Below are positions 14,953 to 25,227 of a stretch of DNA of 29,398 bases, one piece after another. The notes under the pieces were generated by a model. The model did not search any database. It saw only the letters and a program-made list of their open reading frames with translations, and was not told the origin of the DNA. The position numbers and the translations under genes are program-made. The stretch comes from JASHVB01 sp035486135 (GTDB taxonomy: Bacteria; Pseudomonadota; Alphaproteobacteria; Acetobacterales; Acetobacteraceae), in contig DATHNI010000141.1 in the NCBI GenBank assembly GCA_035486135.1, positions 1 to 29,398 of the forward strand, written 5' to 3'. Each line of letters starts with the position of its first letter. Within the stretch, counting starts at the first letter, position 1.

Positions 14953-15930
14953 CTACAGCCGCAGCACCACCCTGTCGCGCGAGCTGTCCAGCACGGCGCG
15001 GTAAGCATCCATCGCCCGGGTCAACGGAAAGCAGGACTCGTCCCGAACCCGGAACGGCCGCAACTGGCCGCTGGCGAAGCCCGGCAGCAGTTCCCGCAGG
15101 ACCGCGGCCGACTGCGAGGCGTCGAGCGCCAGCGTATCGATGCCGAAGAAGCTGTGCCGCCCGCGATAGAACGTGAAAATGTCGAACGGCACTGGCCGCT
15201 CTCGGGTGGACATCAGGATCTGCCGTCCGCCATGGCCCATCGCCGCGTTCGCCGCGGCGAAATATGGACTGCCGATGGTATTCACCACGATGTCGGCGCC
15301 ATGGCCGCCGGTTTCCGCGCGAACGGTTTCGGCGACGTCCGCGGAACTGGAATCGATCATGCGTATCGGCACGAAATCCGGCCCGGCGAAGGGCTCGGCG
15401 CGGCGGGTGACGCCGAACACGCGCGCCCCGTGCATGGCGGCGATCTGCGCTGCCGCCTGGCCGACCTTGCCGTTCACTGCCATGATCAGCACCACCTCGC
15501 CGGCCTGTGGCGCGCCGGTGCGTTGGTAGCCCAGCGCGGCGGTGATGAAGGGCACGCCGAGCGAGCCTGCCTCGGCCGATGAGAGCGTCGGCGGCTTGAG
15601 CACTGCGGCAGCGCGCGGCACCACGAGGAGGCTGCCATGTGAGCCGTCGCGGGTGATGCCGAGATCGCCGCCGGCGCCGAACACCTCCTGGCCCGCGAGG
15701 TCGGGCGGACCCTCCAGCACCACGCCCGACCACTCGCGTCCTGGCGTGCGCGGCCAGATCGCTTGCGGCATCCGGCCCATCATGGCGGCCACGTCGGAGG
15801 GATTCACGCCGGCATAGCGCACGCCGATCAGCACATCGTCGGGGCCGCGCGGCAGTGTCTCGGCCGGTTCGAGCACAAGCTCCAGGTCGTCGAGGGAGGT
15901 AGCTTTCCGAAGGACGCGAAGGCGCTGCAT
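14953..15930 (-). CDS. Medium-chain dehydrogenase/reductase, quinone oxidoreductase-like
   Basis: NAD(P)H-dependent oxidoreductase of 325 aa, cytoplasmic. The GroES-like N-terminal domain shows LIGVRYAGVNPSDVAAMMG, then WPRTPGREWSGVVLEG. The Rossmann domain carries EVVLIMAVNGKVGQAAAQIA, where NGKVGQAA replaces the usual GAxGGVG. The ending ALDASQSAAVLRELLPGFAS and FPLTRAMDAYRAVLDS is typical of the zeta-crystallin/quinone reductase branch. The structural-zinc cysteine cluster of alcohol dehydrogenases is absent, so this is a zinc-independent member. Its substrate is unknown. It is a single minus-strand gene with a weak ribosome-binding site. Confidence 0.85.
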   Translation of the reverse strand: MQRLRVLRKATSLDDLELVLEPAETLPRGPDDVLIGVRYAGVNPSDVAAMMGRMPQAIWPRTPGREWSGVVLEGPPDLAGQEVFGAGGDLGITRDGSHGSLLVVPRAAAVLKPPTLSSAEAGSLGVPFITAALGYQRTGAPQAGEVVLIMAVNGKVGQAAAQIAAMHGARVFGVTRRAEPFAGPDFVPIRMIDSSSADVAETVRAETGGHGADIVVNTIGSPYFAAANAAMGHGGRQILMSTRERPVPFDIFTFYRGRHSFFGIDTLALDASQSAAVLRELLPGFASGQLRPFRVRDESCFPLTRAMDAYRAVLDSSRDRVVLRL

Positions 15931-15973
15931 GGGCGCATCATGCCCATGCCGGTCATCGGGTCAACGAAGGAAA

Positions 15974-16019
15974 GTCAGGGGCGCTGCCCTCGGGCTTCGC
16001 CGGGGCACAGTCTGGACCC

Positions 16020-16042
<23 letters not shown>
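15974..16042. repeat. G/C-rich palindromic segment at the glnS 3' end
   Basis: AGGGGCGCTGCCCTC (from about 15977), a CGGGCTTCGCCGGG-type hairpin, then CCTCAGGGGGCAGAGCCCTGG form overlapping complementary blocks. They run across the glnS stop (16020) and encode its last residues. The element may serve as terminator for glnS; its intrusion into the coding end explains the odd Lys/Gly/Ala tail. Confidence 0.4.
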
Positions 16043-17753
<1,711 letters not shown>

Positions 17754-17897
17754 TCCCTCGGCTCCAGGCAAGCATCCGGATGCAACCTACACGGCGGGGA
17801 GAATTTGACCAGGACTGACGAGAAATGCCAATCGCGGGCTGGTGATCCGACGCGAGTTACGCTAGCATGAAGGCTCTCGTGAGCAAGGTGAAACGTG

Positions 17898-18131
17898 ATG
17901 CGCTTGGCCATCGCCGTTGCCGTAGCCTCCGTCGTTGCAGCTTGCGCCGTGCAACAATCGGTGTCCGAACGGGACTTCGTGCGCGGTGACGGCGCCCGCT
18001 CCGCCCAGGCGGCGCTCGATGCCGACGCGATCCTGCGAGGCATGGCCCAGGCCCGCGAGTCCAATCAGCGTGTGGCGCGCGAGCAGCACCCGAACGATCC
18101 GGGGAACATGGCGCCGGCCGTCACGCGCTGA
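17898..18131 (+). CDS. Small predicted lipoprotein
   Basis: 77-aa envelope protein of unknown function. Residues 1-15 (MRLAIAVAVASVVAA) form a lipoprotein signal peptide with a lipobox-like VAAC; Cys16 would carry the lipid after signal peptidase II cleavage. The mature part is short, polar and helical (ALDADAILRGMAQARESNQR). The start at 17898 follows AAGGTGA with good spacing, better than the GTG three bases earlier. It diverges from glnS (145 bp away) and its last 11 bases overlap the 3' end of the convergent EamA transporter gene. Confidence 0.65.
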   Translation: MRLAIAVAVASVVAACAVQQSVSERDFVRGDGARSAQAALDADAILRGMAQARESNQRVAREQHPNDPGNMAPAVTR

Positions 18132-18993
18132 GCCGCGCCCGCAGCCGTTCGCGGTGCGCGGTGTAAACTCCGCTCGCCGCGATGATCGCAGCGCCCACCA
18201 GCGTCCAACGGTCGGGCAAGGCGCCGAACACCAGCCAACCCGCGAACCCGGCCCAGACAAGCTGCGCGTAGGAGAACGGTGCCAGCACCGACGCCGGCGC
18301 GTGCCGGTAGGCCGTCACCACGATCGATTGGCCCGCCGAGGCCAGCACGCCCAGCAGCACCGCCAGTCCCATCTGCCCTGGAGTCGGCCAGCGCGCATCG
18401 AACGGCAGCACCGGGCTCAGCATCGCCACGCCGACGCAGGCGGACCATAGGACGGTGGTCGAGGGCCTCTCGGTGTCCGCCATGCGCCGCGTGATCACCA
18501 GCGCCAGCGCCCAGCACAGCGCTGAGCCCAGCGGAAACAAAGCCGCCGCCTGGAACCCGGCCGGACCAGGCCGCATCACCACCACCACGCCGGCCAGCCC
18601 CACCGCCACCGCCGCCCAGCGGCGCACCCCCACATGTTCGCCCAGCAGCGGCACCGACAGCATCGTGGTGAGCACCGGCGAGACGAAGCTGATCGTGGAC
18701 GCCTCGGCCAGCGGCAGCCGGCGCAGCCCGAAGATGAACAGCAGCGAGGAGCCGACCAGGCATATCCCGCGAATCACCTGCAGCACCGGGCTGCGCGGCC
18801 ACATCGCGCGGGGCCGGGCACGCCGCGCCAGCACGCCCGCCATCAGCACGAAAATCACGTAGCGCAGCCAGGCGATCTCCACGACCGGAAGATGCGCGGA
18901 GAGCACTTTCGAGGTCGCGTCGGAGATCGAGAACAACACGGTCGAGCCAACCGACAGCGCGATGCCGCGCAGCGGGTCGTCCGGCCGCGGCAT
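18121..18993 (-). CDS. EamA/DMT-family transporter
   Basis: Inner-membrane exporter-like protein of 290 aa with ten predicted helices in two EamA halves. The first half begins LRGIALSVGSTVLFSISDAT and contains EIAWLRYVIFVLMAG; EASTISFVSPVLTTMLSVPL followed by LGEHVGVRRWAAVAVGLAGV is the characteristic end of an EamA repeat. The second half ends APFSYAQLVWAGFAGWLVFG and DRWTLVGAAIIAASGVYT. The family exports metabolites such as amino acids or drugs; the substrate here is unknown. It lies 13 bp after the alpha/beta hydrolase gene on the same strand, so the two are probably co-transcribed. Confidence 0.87.
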   Translation of the reverse strand: MPRPDDPLRGIALSVGSTVLFSISDATSKVLSAHLPVVEIAWLRYVIFVLMAGVLARRARPRAMWPRSPVLQVIRGICLVGSSLLFIFGLRRLPLAEASTISFVSPVLTTMLSVPLLGEHVGVRRWAAVAVGLAGVVVVMRPGPAGFQAAALFPLGSALCWALALVITRRMADTERPSTTVLWSACVGVAMLSPVLPFDARWPTPGQMGLAVLLGVLASAGQSIVVTAYRHAPASVLAPFSYAQLVWAGFAGWLVFGALPDRWTLVGAAIIAASGVYTAHRERLRARLSA

Positions 18994-19006
18994 CGTCCGG
19001 GTGTGG

Positions 19007-19696
19007 CTATTCGGCCAGGATCAGCCGTGCCAGCGCCTCCGGCTCGGTCAGCATCGGATAGTGCCCGGTGTCCAGTTCGAACCAGCGCGCGCCCAGCTTG
19101 TCGGCGGCGCGGCGCTGGTGGGCGACCGGCGGGTTCACGCTGCGCTTGCACCAGATCACCGTGGCGTTCCAATGCTGGTCCCAGAAGCTGTCGAGCTTCA
19201 CCGGCTCCTGCATCGCGGCGATCGGGTGCGGCGTGTAGCGCGCCAGCGCCCATTCCAGCGTCGCCGGATCGAGCGACGCGAACATGCGGTTGCGAGCATC
19301 CTCGGGCGAGGGGCCGGTGGTCAGGCCGGTGGTGACCGCGCCGGTGCGCTTGACGAAATCCGAGATGCGCTCGCCGTTCATCAGCGACAGCGCATCCGCG
19401 AGCACGACCCGGCCGATCCGATCGCGGGCGAGTTCCGCGGCCCGGCACGTCACCATGCCGCCGGAACTGGTGCCGACCAACACCACGTCGCGCAGGTCTT
19501 CATAGAACAGCAGGTCGGCGATTTCGGCGCCGTGCGTTTCGGTGGTGATGCCGGGACGCAGCGCGTGCTTGCGCTCCGCACACCCATCCAGCGACGGCGC
19601 GAACACCGTATGCCCCGCCGAGCGCAGGATCGGCGCGACGCGCGTCCAGATCCAGCCGCCCTGATACGCTCCGTGGACCAGCACGATCGTTGCCAT
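19007..19696 (-). CDS. Alpha/beta hydrolase (esterase-like)
   Basis: Cytoplasmic hydrolase of 229 aa. The oxyanion-hole segment is VLVHGAYQGGWIW (6-18), the nucleophile elbow is VGTSSGGM with Ser77, and the likely catalytic histidine is in LDTGHYPMLTEPEALARLI near the C-terminus. The fold and motifs resemble small esterases of the salicylate/methyl-ester and pyrethroid hydrolase group. The true start is the ATG at 19696 with AGAGGGGGG before it; the very long open frame extending upstream to 21391 merely runs through a repeat and antisense to the GMC gene. Forms a probable operon with the EamA transporter (13 bp). Confidence 0.87.
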   Translation of the reverse strand: MATIVLVHGAYQGGWIWTRVAPILRSAGHTVFAPSLDGCAERKHALRPGITTETHGAEIADLLFYEDLRDVVLVGTSSGGMVTCRAAELARDRIGRVVLADALSLMNGERISDFVKRTGAVTTGLTTGPSPEDARNRMFASLDPATLEWALARYTPHPIAAMQEPVKLDSFWDQHWNATVIWCKRSVNPPVAHQRRAADKLGARWFELDTGHYPMLTEPEALARLILAE

Positions 19697-20062
19697 CTGT
19701 TCCCCCCTCTTTTCCGCAATCCGCCTTGCACGGCAGATCGCGACCAGGACCACAGCAGCGGACGCAAGCGATGTCCAGCCGATCAGGCGCGCCGCTCTCA
19801 TCGCAAGAAGCAGACTCCCCCTCCCCTTGAGGGAGGGGGTTGGGGGGAGGGGTTCGTGCCGCACGAACCCCTCCCCCCAACCCCCTCCCTCAAGGGGAGA
19901 GGGAGTCTGCTTCTTCCTAAGACGGCTCCGCTTCTCGCAATGACAGCAGGCCTGGCGTTTCCAATTCACCCGGGCCCCTTCTAACGCCCGGTCATTGACT
20001 CTCGCATCGCCAAGACCATGCTGCCAGGGAGAAACGGAACGATCCGCATCGGGGGAAACAGC
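19697..20062. other. Divergent intergenic region with large palindrome
   Basis: 366 bp between the minus-strand hydrolase and the plus-strand GMC gene. It holds the family A palindrome at 19806-19914 and a lone TCGCAATGACAG motif at about 19937, also seen next to family B repeats. The promoters for both genes must be here, but none stands out. Confidence 0.55.
19806..19914. repeat. REP-like palindrome, family A copy 2, nearly perfect
   Basis: Arms of about 54 bp (19806-19859 and 19861-19914) pair with a single mismatch around one central base. The arms contain AGAAGCAGACTCCCCC, the TTGAGGGAGGGGG core shared with the copy at 123-237, and end at the centre with GTTCGTGC/GCACGAAC. Unlike copy 1, it lies between divergent genes, so it is not simply a terminator. 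Confidence 0.85.
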
Positions 20063-21685
20063 ATGTCCGGGCAACAGGACGTCATCGAAGCCGATTTCAT
20101 CGTCGTGGGTGCCGGGTCGGCCGGCTGCGTGATGGCCGCGCGGCTCTCCGAAGACCCCGCCACCAGTGTCGTGCTGCTGGAAGCCGGCGGCGACGATTTC
20201 AACCGCTGGATCCACATCCCGCTCGGCTTCGGCAAGACCTTCGCCGACCCGTCGGTCAACTGGTGTTATGAAACCGAGCCCGATGCCGGCGCCGGCGGCC
20301 GCAAGATCTACTGGCCGCGCGGCAAGGTGCTGGGCGGCTCGTCCAGCATCAACGGCATGGTCTATATCCGCGGTCAGCACGAGGATTTCGACCTGTGGCG
20401 CCAGATGGGCTGCACCGGCTGGTCGGCGCAGGATGTGCTGCCGTATTTCAAGCGCGCCGAACACCAGGTGCGCGGCCCCGACGACTGGCATGGCACCGGC
20501 GGTCCGCTGGTGGTCTCCGACGTCCCCGACCAGCACCCGATCTGCGAGGCGTTCATCCGAGCCTGCAACGACCTCGGCTATCCGTTCAACGCCGATTTCA
20601 ACGGCGCGGCGCAGGATGGCGTCGGCTATCACCAGACCACGACGCAAAACGGCCGCCGGTGCTCCACCGCGGTCGGCTATCTGAAGCCCGCGACACGTCG
20701 GAGGAATTTGCGAGTCGTCACCGGCGCGCTCGCTGAACGCATCATCTTCCAGAACCGCCGCGCGGTTGGTGTGGCGTTCCGCCAGGACGGCTTCTCCGTC
20801 ACCGCCCGCGCGCGGCGCGAGGTGATCCTGTGCGGCGGCGCGATCAATTCGCCGCAGCTTCTGCTGCTGTCCGGCGTCGGCCCGCAACAGCATCTGACCG
20901 ATCTCGGCATTCCGGTGGTGCATCATCTGCCCGGCGTCGGCCAGGCGATGCAGGACCATTACTCTGCGCCGATCAAGCTGAAATGCCGTTACCCGATCAC
21001 GGTGAACGACATCATGCTGAGCCCGGTTAAAATGCTGCGCACCGGGCTGGACTATTATCTCCGCCGGCGCGGCGCGATGGCGTCGATCTCGGCCCAGGTG
21101 GCGCTGTTCGCGCGCACTCGGCAGGAGTTGGCGACGCCCGACATCAAGATGTCGATCTCGGTCTTCAGTGCCGACCGGCCGCAGGATGGGCTGCACAAAT
21201 TCTCCGGCTTCACCCTGATCGCATACCAGCTTCGCCCGGAAAGCCGAGGCGAGATCAGGCTGAAATCGCCGCGCCCCGGCGATGCGCCGGCGATCCTGCC
21301 GAACTACCTTGCCACCGAGACTGATCGACGCACCATCGTCGACGGGTTGTTGCTCGGCCGTCGCTTGCTCGCCACGCCGCATCTGGCGCACTACGTCGCC
21401 GAGGAGTTCCTGCCCGGCCCGCAGGCGCAGACCGATGCGCAGATATTAGAACACGCGCGTAATAGAGGCGGCACGGTGTTCCACCCGACCAGTACCTGCA
21501 AGATGGGCATCGATACGATGGCGGTGGTCGATCCCGAGTTGCGCGTCCACGGCATCGGCGGGTTGCGCGTGGTGGATGCGTCGGTGATGCCGACCGTGGT
21601 GTCGGGCAACACCAACGCGGCGGCCATCATGATCGGCGAGAAGGCCGCGGATCTGGTACGGCAGCAGGTCAAGATGGCGGCGTAG
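20063..21685 (+). CDS. GMC-family FAD-dependent oxidoreductase (choline/alcohol dehydrogenase-like)
   Basis: Flavoprotein of 540 aa that oxidises an alcohol, with FAD as cofactor. The N-terminal dinucleotide fold is DFIVVGAGSAGCVMAARLSE (GxGxxG at 16-21). The FAD covering motif is YWPRGKVLGGSSSINGMVYI, and the second GMC signature is GAINSPQLLLLSGVGP. The active-site pair expected for the family is His474 in FHPTSTCKMG and Asn518 in SGNTNAAAIMIG, 44 residues apart. It begins at 20063 after GGGGGA; a longer reading from 20018 is unlikely. Close to choline and alcohol dehydrogenases (BetA/AlkJ-like), but there are no betaine genes nearby, so the substrate is open. Confidence 0.92.
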   Translation: MSGQQDVIEADFIVVGAGSAGCVMAARLSEDPATSVVLLEAGGDDFNRWIHIPLGFGKTFADPSVNWCYETEPDAGAGGRKIYWPRGKVLGGSSSINGMVYIRGQHEDFDLWRQMGCTGWSAQDVLPYFKRAEHQVRGPDDWHGTGGPLVVSDVPDQHPICEAFIRACNDLGYPFNADFNGAAQDGVGYHQTTTQNGRRCSTAVGYLKPATRRRNLRVVTGALAERIIFQNRRAVGVAFRQDGFSVTARARREVILCGGAINSPQLLLLSGVGPQQHLTDLGIPVVHHLPGVGQAMQDHYSAPIKLKCRYPITVNDIMLSPVKMLRTGLDYYLRRRGAMASISAQVALFARTRQELATPDIKMSISVFSADRPQDGLHKFSGFTLIAYQLRPESRGEIRLKSPRPGDAPAILPNYLATETDRRTIVDGLLLGRRLLATPHLAHYVAEEFLPGPQAQTDAQILEHARNRGGTVFHPTSTCKMGIDTMAVVDPELRVHGIGGLRVVDASVMPTVVSGNTNAAAIMIGEKAADLVRQQVKMAA

Positions 21686-21697
21686 GTGCAGGTGCCA

Positions 21698-21855
21698 GTA
21701 AACCTCTCCCGCTTCGCGGGAGAGGTCGAGACGCGTAAGCGGCGAGAGTGAGGGTGATCGGGTCGCCCCGCTCTACCTGCTACGTGCCGACCCGATCACC
21801 CTCACCCTCGGTGCTTCGCACCATCGACCTCTCCCGCGAAGCGGGAGAGGTTTAC
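21698..21855. repeat. Nested palindrome, family C copy 2 (full-length)
   Basis: Perfect 32-bp outer arms (21698-21729 and 21824-21855), each itself a hairpin (CCTCTCCCGC TTCG GCGGGAGAGG). A perfect 18-bp inner pair at 21748-21765 and 21788-21805 (GTGAGGGTGATCGGGTCG) lies between them. It fills the gap between the convergent GMC and thiolase genes and is likely to terminate both. Its left half matches the copy near 1584-1627. Confidence 0.8.
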
Positions 21856-21866
21856 TACACACAACA

Positions 21867-23027
21867 CTACAGCCGTTCGATGATCGTCACGTTGGCCACC
21901 CCGCCGCCCTCGCACATCGTCTGCAATCCGTACCGCCCACCGCTGCGCTCCAACTCGTGCAGCAGCGTCGTCATGATGCGAGCTCCGGTCGCACCGATCG
22001 GATGACCCAGCGAAATCCCGCCGCCATTGGGATTGAACCGCTCATACGGGAAGTCGATCTCCGCCAGCCATGCCATCGGCACCGACGCGAACGCCTCGTT
22101 GCATTCGACCACGTCGATGTCGGCCCACCGCATGCCGGCCCGCTCGATGGCGCGCTTGCTCGCCGGAATGGGCGCGGTCAGCATCCAGATCGGATCGTCG
22201 CCCAGCACGCTCATATGGTGAATGCGTGCCCGAGGCTTCAGGCCGTATCGCTTCACAGCGTCCTCCGACACCACCAGCACCGCGGCGGCCGCATCGCAGG
22301 TCTGGCTGGCGATGCCGGCTGTCAACCGGGGAAAACCCGGCAACGGCTCAAGCGACGCCATCTTCGCCAGGCTGGTGGCGCGCGGCGTCTCGTCGCGCTG
22401 CACACCTTCCAGCGGCACGATCTCGCGATCGAACCGCCCCTCCGCCTGGGCCCGCAGCGCGCGGTTATGGCTTTCGAGCGCGTAAACCTCCATGTCCTCA
22501 CGCGAGAACCCCCACTTCTCCGCGATCAGCGACGCGCCGTGGAATTGCGAAACCGGCTGCCCGCCGAAGCGCGCCACCCAGCCCAGGCTGCCGGAGAACG
22601 GGTCGGGCATGCCCAGCGGAGCGGCTGCGGCCATCGCGGTGCCGATGGGAATCTGGCTCATCGTCTGCACCCCGCCGGCGATCACCACATCCTGCGTGCC
22701 GCTCATCACCGCCTGGGCTGCGAAATGCACCGCCTGCTGCGACGACCCGCACATGCGATCGACCGTCACGCCCGGCACCGTCAGCGGCAATCCGGCCGCC
22801 AGCCAGCAGGTGCGTGCGACGTTGCCCGCCAGCGGACCGATCGAGTCGATCGCGCCGAACACGACGTCGTCGTACTCGTCGGCCGGAATCGCGTTGCGCC
22901 CGACGATCTGCCGCAGGATGAAGCCGCCCAGGTCGGCGGCGTGCACATGCGCGAGCCCGCCGCGCCGGCGGCCGGTCGGAGTGCGGATCGCGTCGATGAT
23001 ATAGGCTTCGCGCGGCTGTGCGGTCAT
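21867..23027 (-). CDS. Thiolase (acetyl-CoA acetyltransferase / 3-ketoacyl-CoA thiolase family)
   Basis: Degradative or biosynthetic thiolase of 386 aa, cytoplasmic, joining or splitting acyl-CoA and acetyl-CoA. The start AYIIDAIRTPTGRRRGGLA is diagnostic. The acyl-accepting Cys93 is in RMCGSSQQAVHFAAQAV, and the catalytic His342 is in GGGISLGHPIGATGARIM. The proton-transfer Cys372 is in TMCEGGGVANVTIIERL; CNEAFA is also present. The ATG at 23027 with GGAGTG before it is chosen over a longer frame to 23174 that translates repeat DNA. No enoyl-CoA hydratase or acyl-CoA dehydrogenase is adjacent, so the chain length handled is unknown. Confidence 0.94.
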   Translation of the reverse strand: MTAQPREAYIIDAIRTPTGRRRGGLAHVHAADLGGFILRQIVGRNAIPADEYDDVVFGAIDSIGPLAGNVARTCWLAAGLPLTVPGVTVDRMCGSSQQAVHFAAQAVMSGTQDVVIAGGVQTMSQIPIGTAMAAAAPLGMPDPFSGSLGWVARFGGQPVSQFHGASLIAEKWGFSREDMEVYALESHNRALRAQAEGRFDREIVPLEGVQRDETPRATSLAKMASLEPLPGFPRLTAGIASQTCDAAAAVLVVSEDAVKRYGLKPRARIHHMSVLGDDPIWMLTAPIPASKRAIERAGMRWADIDVVECNEAFASVPMAWLAEIDFPYERFNPNGGGISLGHPIGATGARIMTTLLHELERSGGRYGLQTMCEGGGVANVTIIERL

Positions 23028-23477
23028 GGCGGGACACTCCTGAAGCACCCAAACGCTGGCGCAGGAAGCCCGGGCAAGCAAGCTGACGAACCCCTGGTTT
23101 CCAGAATCGGTGGGGCGAGAGCAGGCGAACGCGCTTGTCGTGGTGTCGTTGCGAGGCGCATTGCGCCGAAGCAATCCCCTGCCTGACGAGCGTTCACGGC
23201 TTGTGAGGCAGGAGATTGCTTCGGCGCAATGCGCCTCGCAATGACAGACGGGACCGCCGTGACTCGCGCTCCACCGATAGTAGGTGCTGGCACGACAACC
23301 CTTCTCGCCTCTAGGACTTCTTCGCGCTGCAAGCTCTGCCTTGCCGTCAACGCACGGTCATCGCCTGACGCCACGCCGCGCCACGCCACGCCGCGCTCGC
23401 GCCACCACCCGTCATGACAGCGGGGCGCGACGGCCTTAGGATCGAACACGTCCATTGCAACAGACTGGATTCCGCGC
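23028..23477. other. Repeat-rich divergent intergenic region
   Basis: 450 bp between thiolase (minus) and the M81 peptidase (plus). Besides the family B element (23149-23281) it has a low-complexity run at about 23379-23407 built of CCACGC and CGCG units. No gene is evident. Confidence 0.55.
23149..23281. repeat. Inverted repeat, family B copy 3, with shared flank
   Basis: Perfect 28-bp arms (23149-23176 and 23214-23241; TTGCGAGGCGCATTGCGCCG then AAGCAATC) and an inner CCTGCCT/AGGCAGG pair form a strong hairpin. The following 23 bases (23259-23281) match 1683-1705 in 22 positions, so copies 1 and 3 share sequence outside the palindrome. Confidence 0.8.
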
Positions 23478-24947
23478 ATGCGCCTGTTCAGCGCCACCAT
23501 CGCTACCGAAACGAACACGTTTTCCCCGCTGCCCACCAGCCTTGCCGCCTACCAGGAGAGCGTCTTCCTCCGCCCCGGCGAGCACCCGCAAGACACCCCG
23601 CTGATGTGTACCGCGCCGCTATGGGTCGCGCGTCGCCGTGCCGCAGGGGAAGACTTCACCCTGATCGAGGGGAGTTGCTTCGCCGCCAGTCCCGCCGGCA
23701 CCACCAACCGCGCGGATTATGAATTCATGCGCGACGAAATCCTTGCGCAGGTAAAGGCCGCACTGCCGCTGGACGGCGTCTTGCTCGGTCTGCACGGAGC
23801 CATGGTCGCGCACGGCTATGACGACACCGAAGGCGACGTGATAGAAAATGTGCGCGCGCTGGTCGGCCCCGATTGCGTCATCGGCGTCGAACTCGACCCG
23901 CACTGCCATCTCACGTTGAAGCGCGTGCGGCTCGCCGACATCATCGTCCTCTACAAGGAGTTTCCGCACACCGACGTGGTGGAACGCGCCGAGGACCTGC
24001 TGACCCTGGTACTGCGCACCATTCGCAAGCAGGTGAAGCCCACCATGTCGCTGTACGACTGCCGGCAGATCGCCAGCTATCCCACCACGCTGCCCCTGAT
24101 GCGTGCGTTCGTCGACAAGACCGCGGCGATGGAGGGCAAGGACGGCGTGCTGTCGGTCTCGATCGGCCACTGCTTTCCCTATGCCGACGTCGCCGAACTC
24201 TCCGGCCGCATCCTGGTCATCACCGATGGCGACAAGGCCAAGGCCGACCGGCTGGCGACCGAGATCGGCCAGGAATTCATCTCGATGCGTGGCCGCACGG
24301 CGCCCGACTATTTGTCGGTCGAGGACGGCATCGACATGGCCGTGGCGTTCAACGCCAGCCCGGTGGTGATGGCCGATCCCGCCGACAACGCCGGCGGCGG
24401 CGCGCCCAGCGACAACACCACCGTCCTGCGCCGCCTGATCGAACGCGACGTGCCCGATGCGGCGGTCGGTCCGATCTGGGATCCGATCGCGGTGCGCCTG
24501 TGCTTCGATGCGGGTGAGGGTGCAAGCTTCCCACTGCGTTTCGGCGGCAAGATCGGGCCCACCTCCGGCGCACCGATCGACGCCATGGTGACCGTGACGG
24601 CGCTGAAGCGCGACTGCCGGCAGAGCTTCGGCCCGACCCAGGTGCCGCTAGGCGATTGCGCCGCGGTGAAGATCGGCGGCGTTCACGTGGTGCTGATCTC
24701 CAACCGCACGCAGGCGCTGGGCCTGGAATTGTTTCGCAACCTCGCGATCGAGCCGGCCGAACACAAGCTGGTCGTTGTGAAATCCACCAATCACTTCATG
24801 GCGGCGTTCGGACCGATCGCGAAGAAGGTCATCTACGTCGACGCCGACGGGCCGCTCAGCCGCGATTATCGCCGCATCCCCTACACGAAAGTGCAGCGTC
24901 CGATCTGGCCTCTGGATGTGGAGACGACGCCCGGACTGATCCTGTAG
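23478..24947 (+). CDS. M81-family metallopeptidase, MlrC-like
   Basis: Predicted zinc-dependent hydrolase of 489 aa, the usual length for the MlrC family. The family start is RLFSATIATETNTFSPLPT. A probable metal site is formed by Asp140 and His142 in GVELDPHCHLTL and His164 in EFPHTDVVERAEDL. DGVLLGLHGAMVAHGYDDTE, MADPADNAGGGAPSDNTTVL and VVVKSTNHFMAAF are other family blocks. MlrC was named for degrading linearised microcystin, but most members sit in catabolic loci without any toxin link and their substrates are unknown. The following MFS permease on the same strand (280-bp gap) may bring in the substrate. Ribosome-binding site is weak. Confidence 0.9.
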   Translation: MRLFSATIATETNTFSPLPTSLAAYQESVFLRPGEHPQDTPLMCTAPLWVARRRAAGEDFTLIEGSCFAASPAGTTNRADYEFMRDEILAQVKAALPLDGVLLGLHGAMVAHGYDDTEGDVIENVRALVGPDCVIGVELDPHCHLTLKRVRLADIIVLYKEFPHTDVVERAEDLLTLVLRTIRKQVKPTMSLYDCRQIASYPTTLPLMRAFVDKTAAMEGKDGVLSVSIGHCFPYADVAELSGRILVITDGDKAKADRLATEIGQEFISMRGRTAPDYLSVEDGIDMAVAFNASPVVMADPADNAGGGAPSDNTTVLRRLIERDVPDAAVGPIWDPIAVRLCFDAGEGASFPLRFGGKIGPTSGAPIDAMVTVTALKRDCRQSFGPTQVPLGDCAAVKIGGVHVVLISNRTQALGLELFRNLAIEPAEHKLVVVKSTNHFMAAFGPIAKKVIYVDADGPLSRDYRRIPYTKVQRPIWPLDVETTPGLIL

Positions 24948-25126
24948 CGTGGGAACGCGCGGCGGACGCGCGTCACGGGCTCAGGCCCGGGCGCGGCGGT
25001 CCGGCGCCGTGACCGAAAGGCCGGCGGGCGAACCATGCGGCACGACAGCGTTGCGGTTCAGCGCTTGCTCCGCGCCGCGGAACCCCGGCCCACGGGGCAG
25101 GTTTTTGCAATCCTGCATCGGCGCGC

Positions 25127-25140
25127 TTGATCCACCTCAA
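25127..25140 (+). promoter_or_regulatory. FNR/FixK/Anr-type binding site candidate
   Basis: TTGATCCACCTCAA matches TTGAT-N4-ATCAA in 9 of 10 defined positions and lies 87 bases before the start of the MFS gene at 25228. No clear -10 element is found at the distance expected for a class II site, so support is weaker than for the site at 12564-12577. Confidence 0.35.
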
Positions 25141-25227
25141 TGACGGGCACGCTCCGGCCGCCGAAGCTGCGGTTTCGCCGCCGCCGTCAAAGTCTTCGTC
25201 GTCAGTATTTTGTCGGGAGATATAACA

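Noticed and set aside
19007..21391. A 794-codon minus-strand open frame
   Set aside because: Only the part from 19696 down is the alpha/beta hydrolase. The rest is antisense to the well-supported GMC gene and runs through a palindromic repeat.
21957..23186. 409-codon plus-strand open frame antisense to the thiolase
   Set aside because: Shadow frame without domain features; the thiolase catalytic residues are all on the minus strand.
23379..23407. Short CCACGC/CGCG repeats as a CRISPR-like or tandem array
   Set aside because: Units are 4-6 bases with no spacers; low-complexity DNA only. No CRISPR array or cas gene was seen anywhere in the window.
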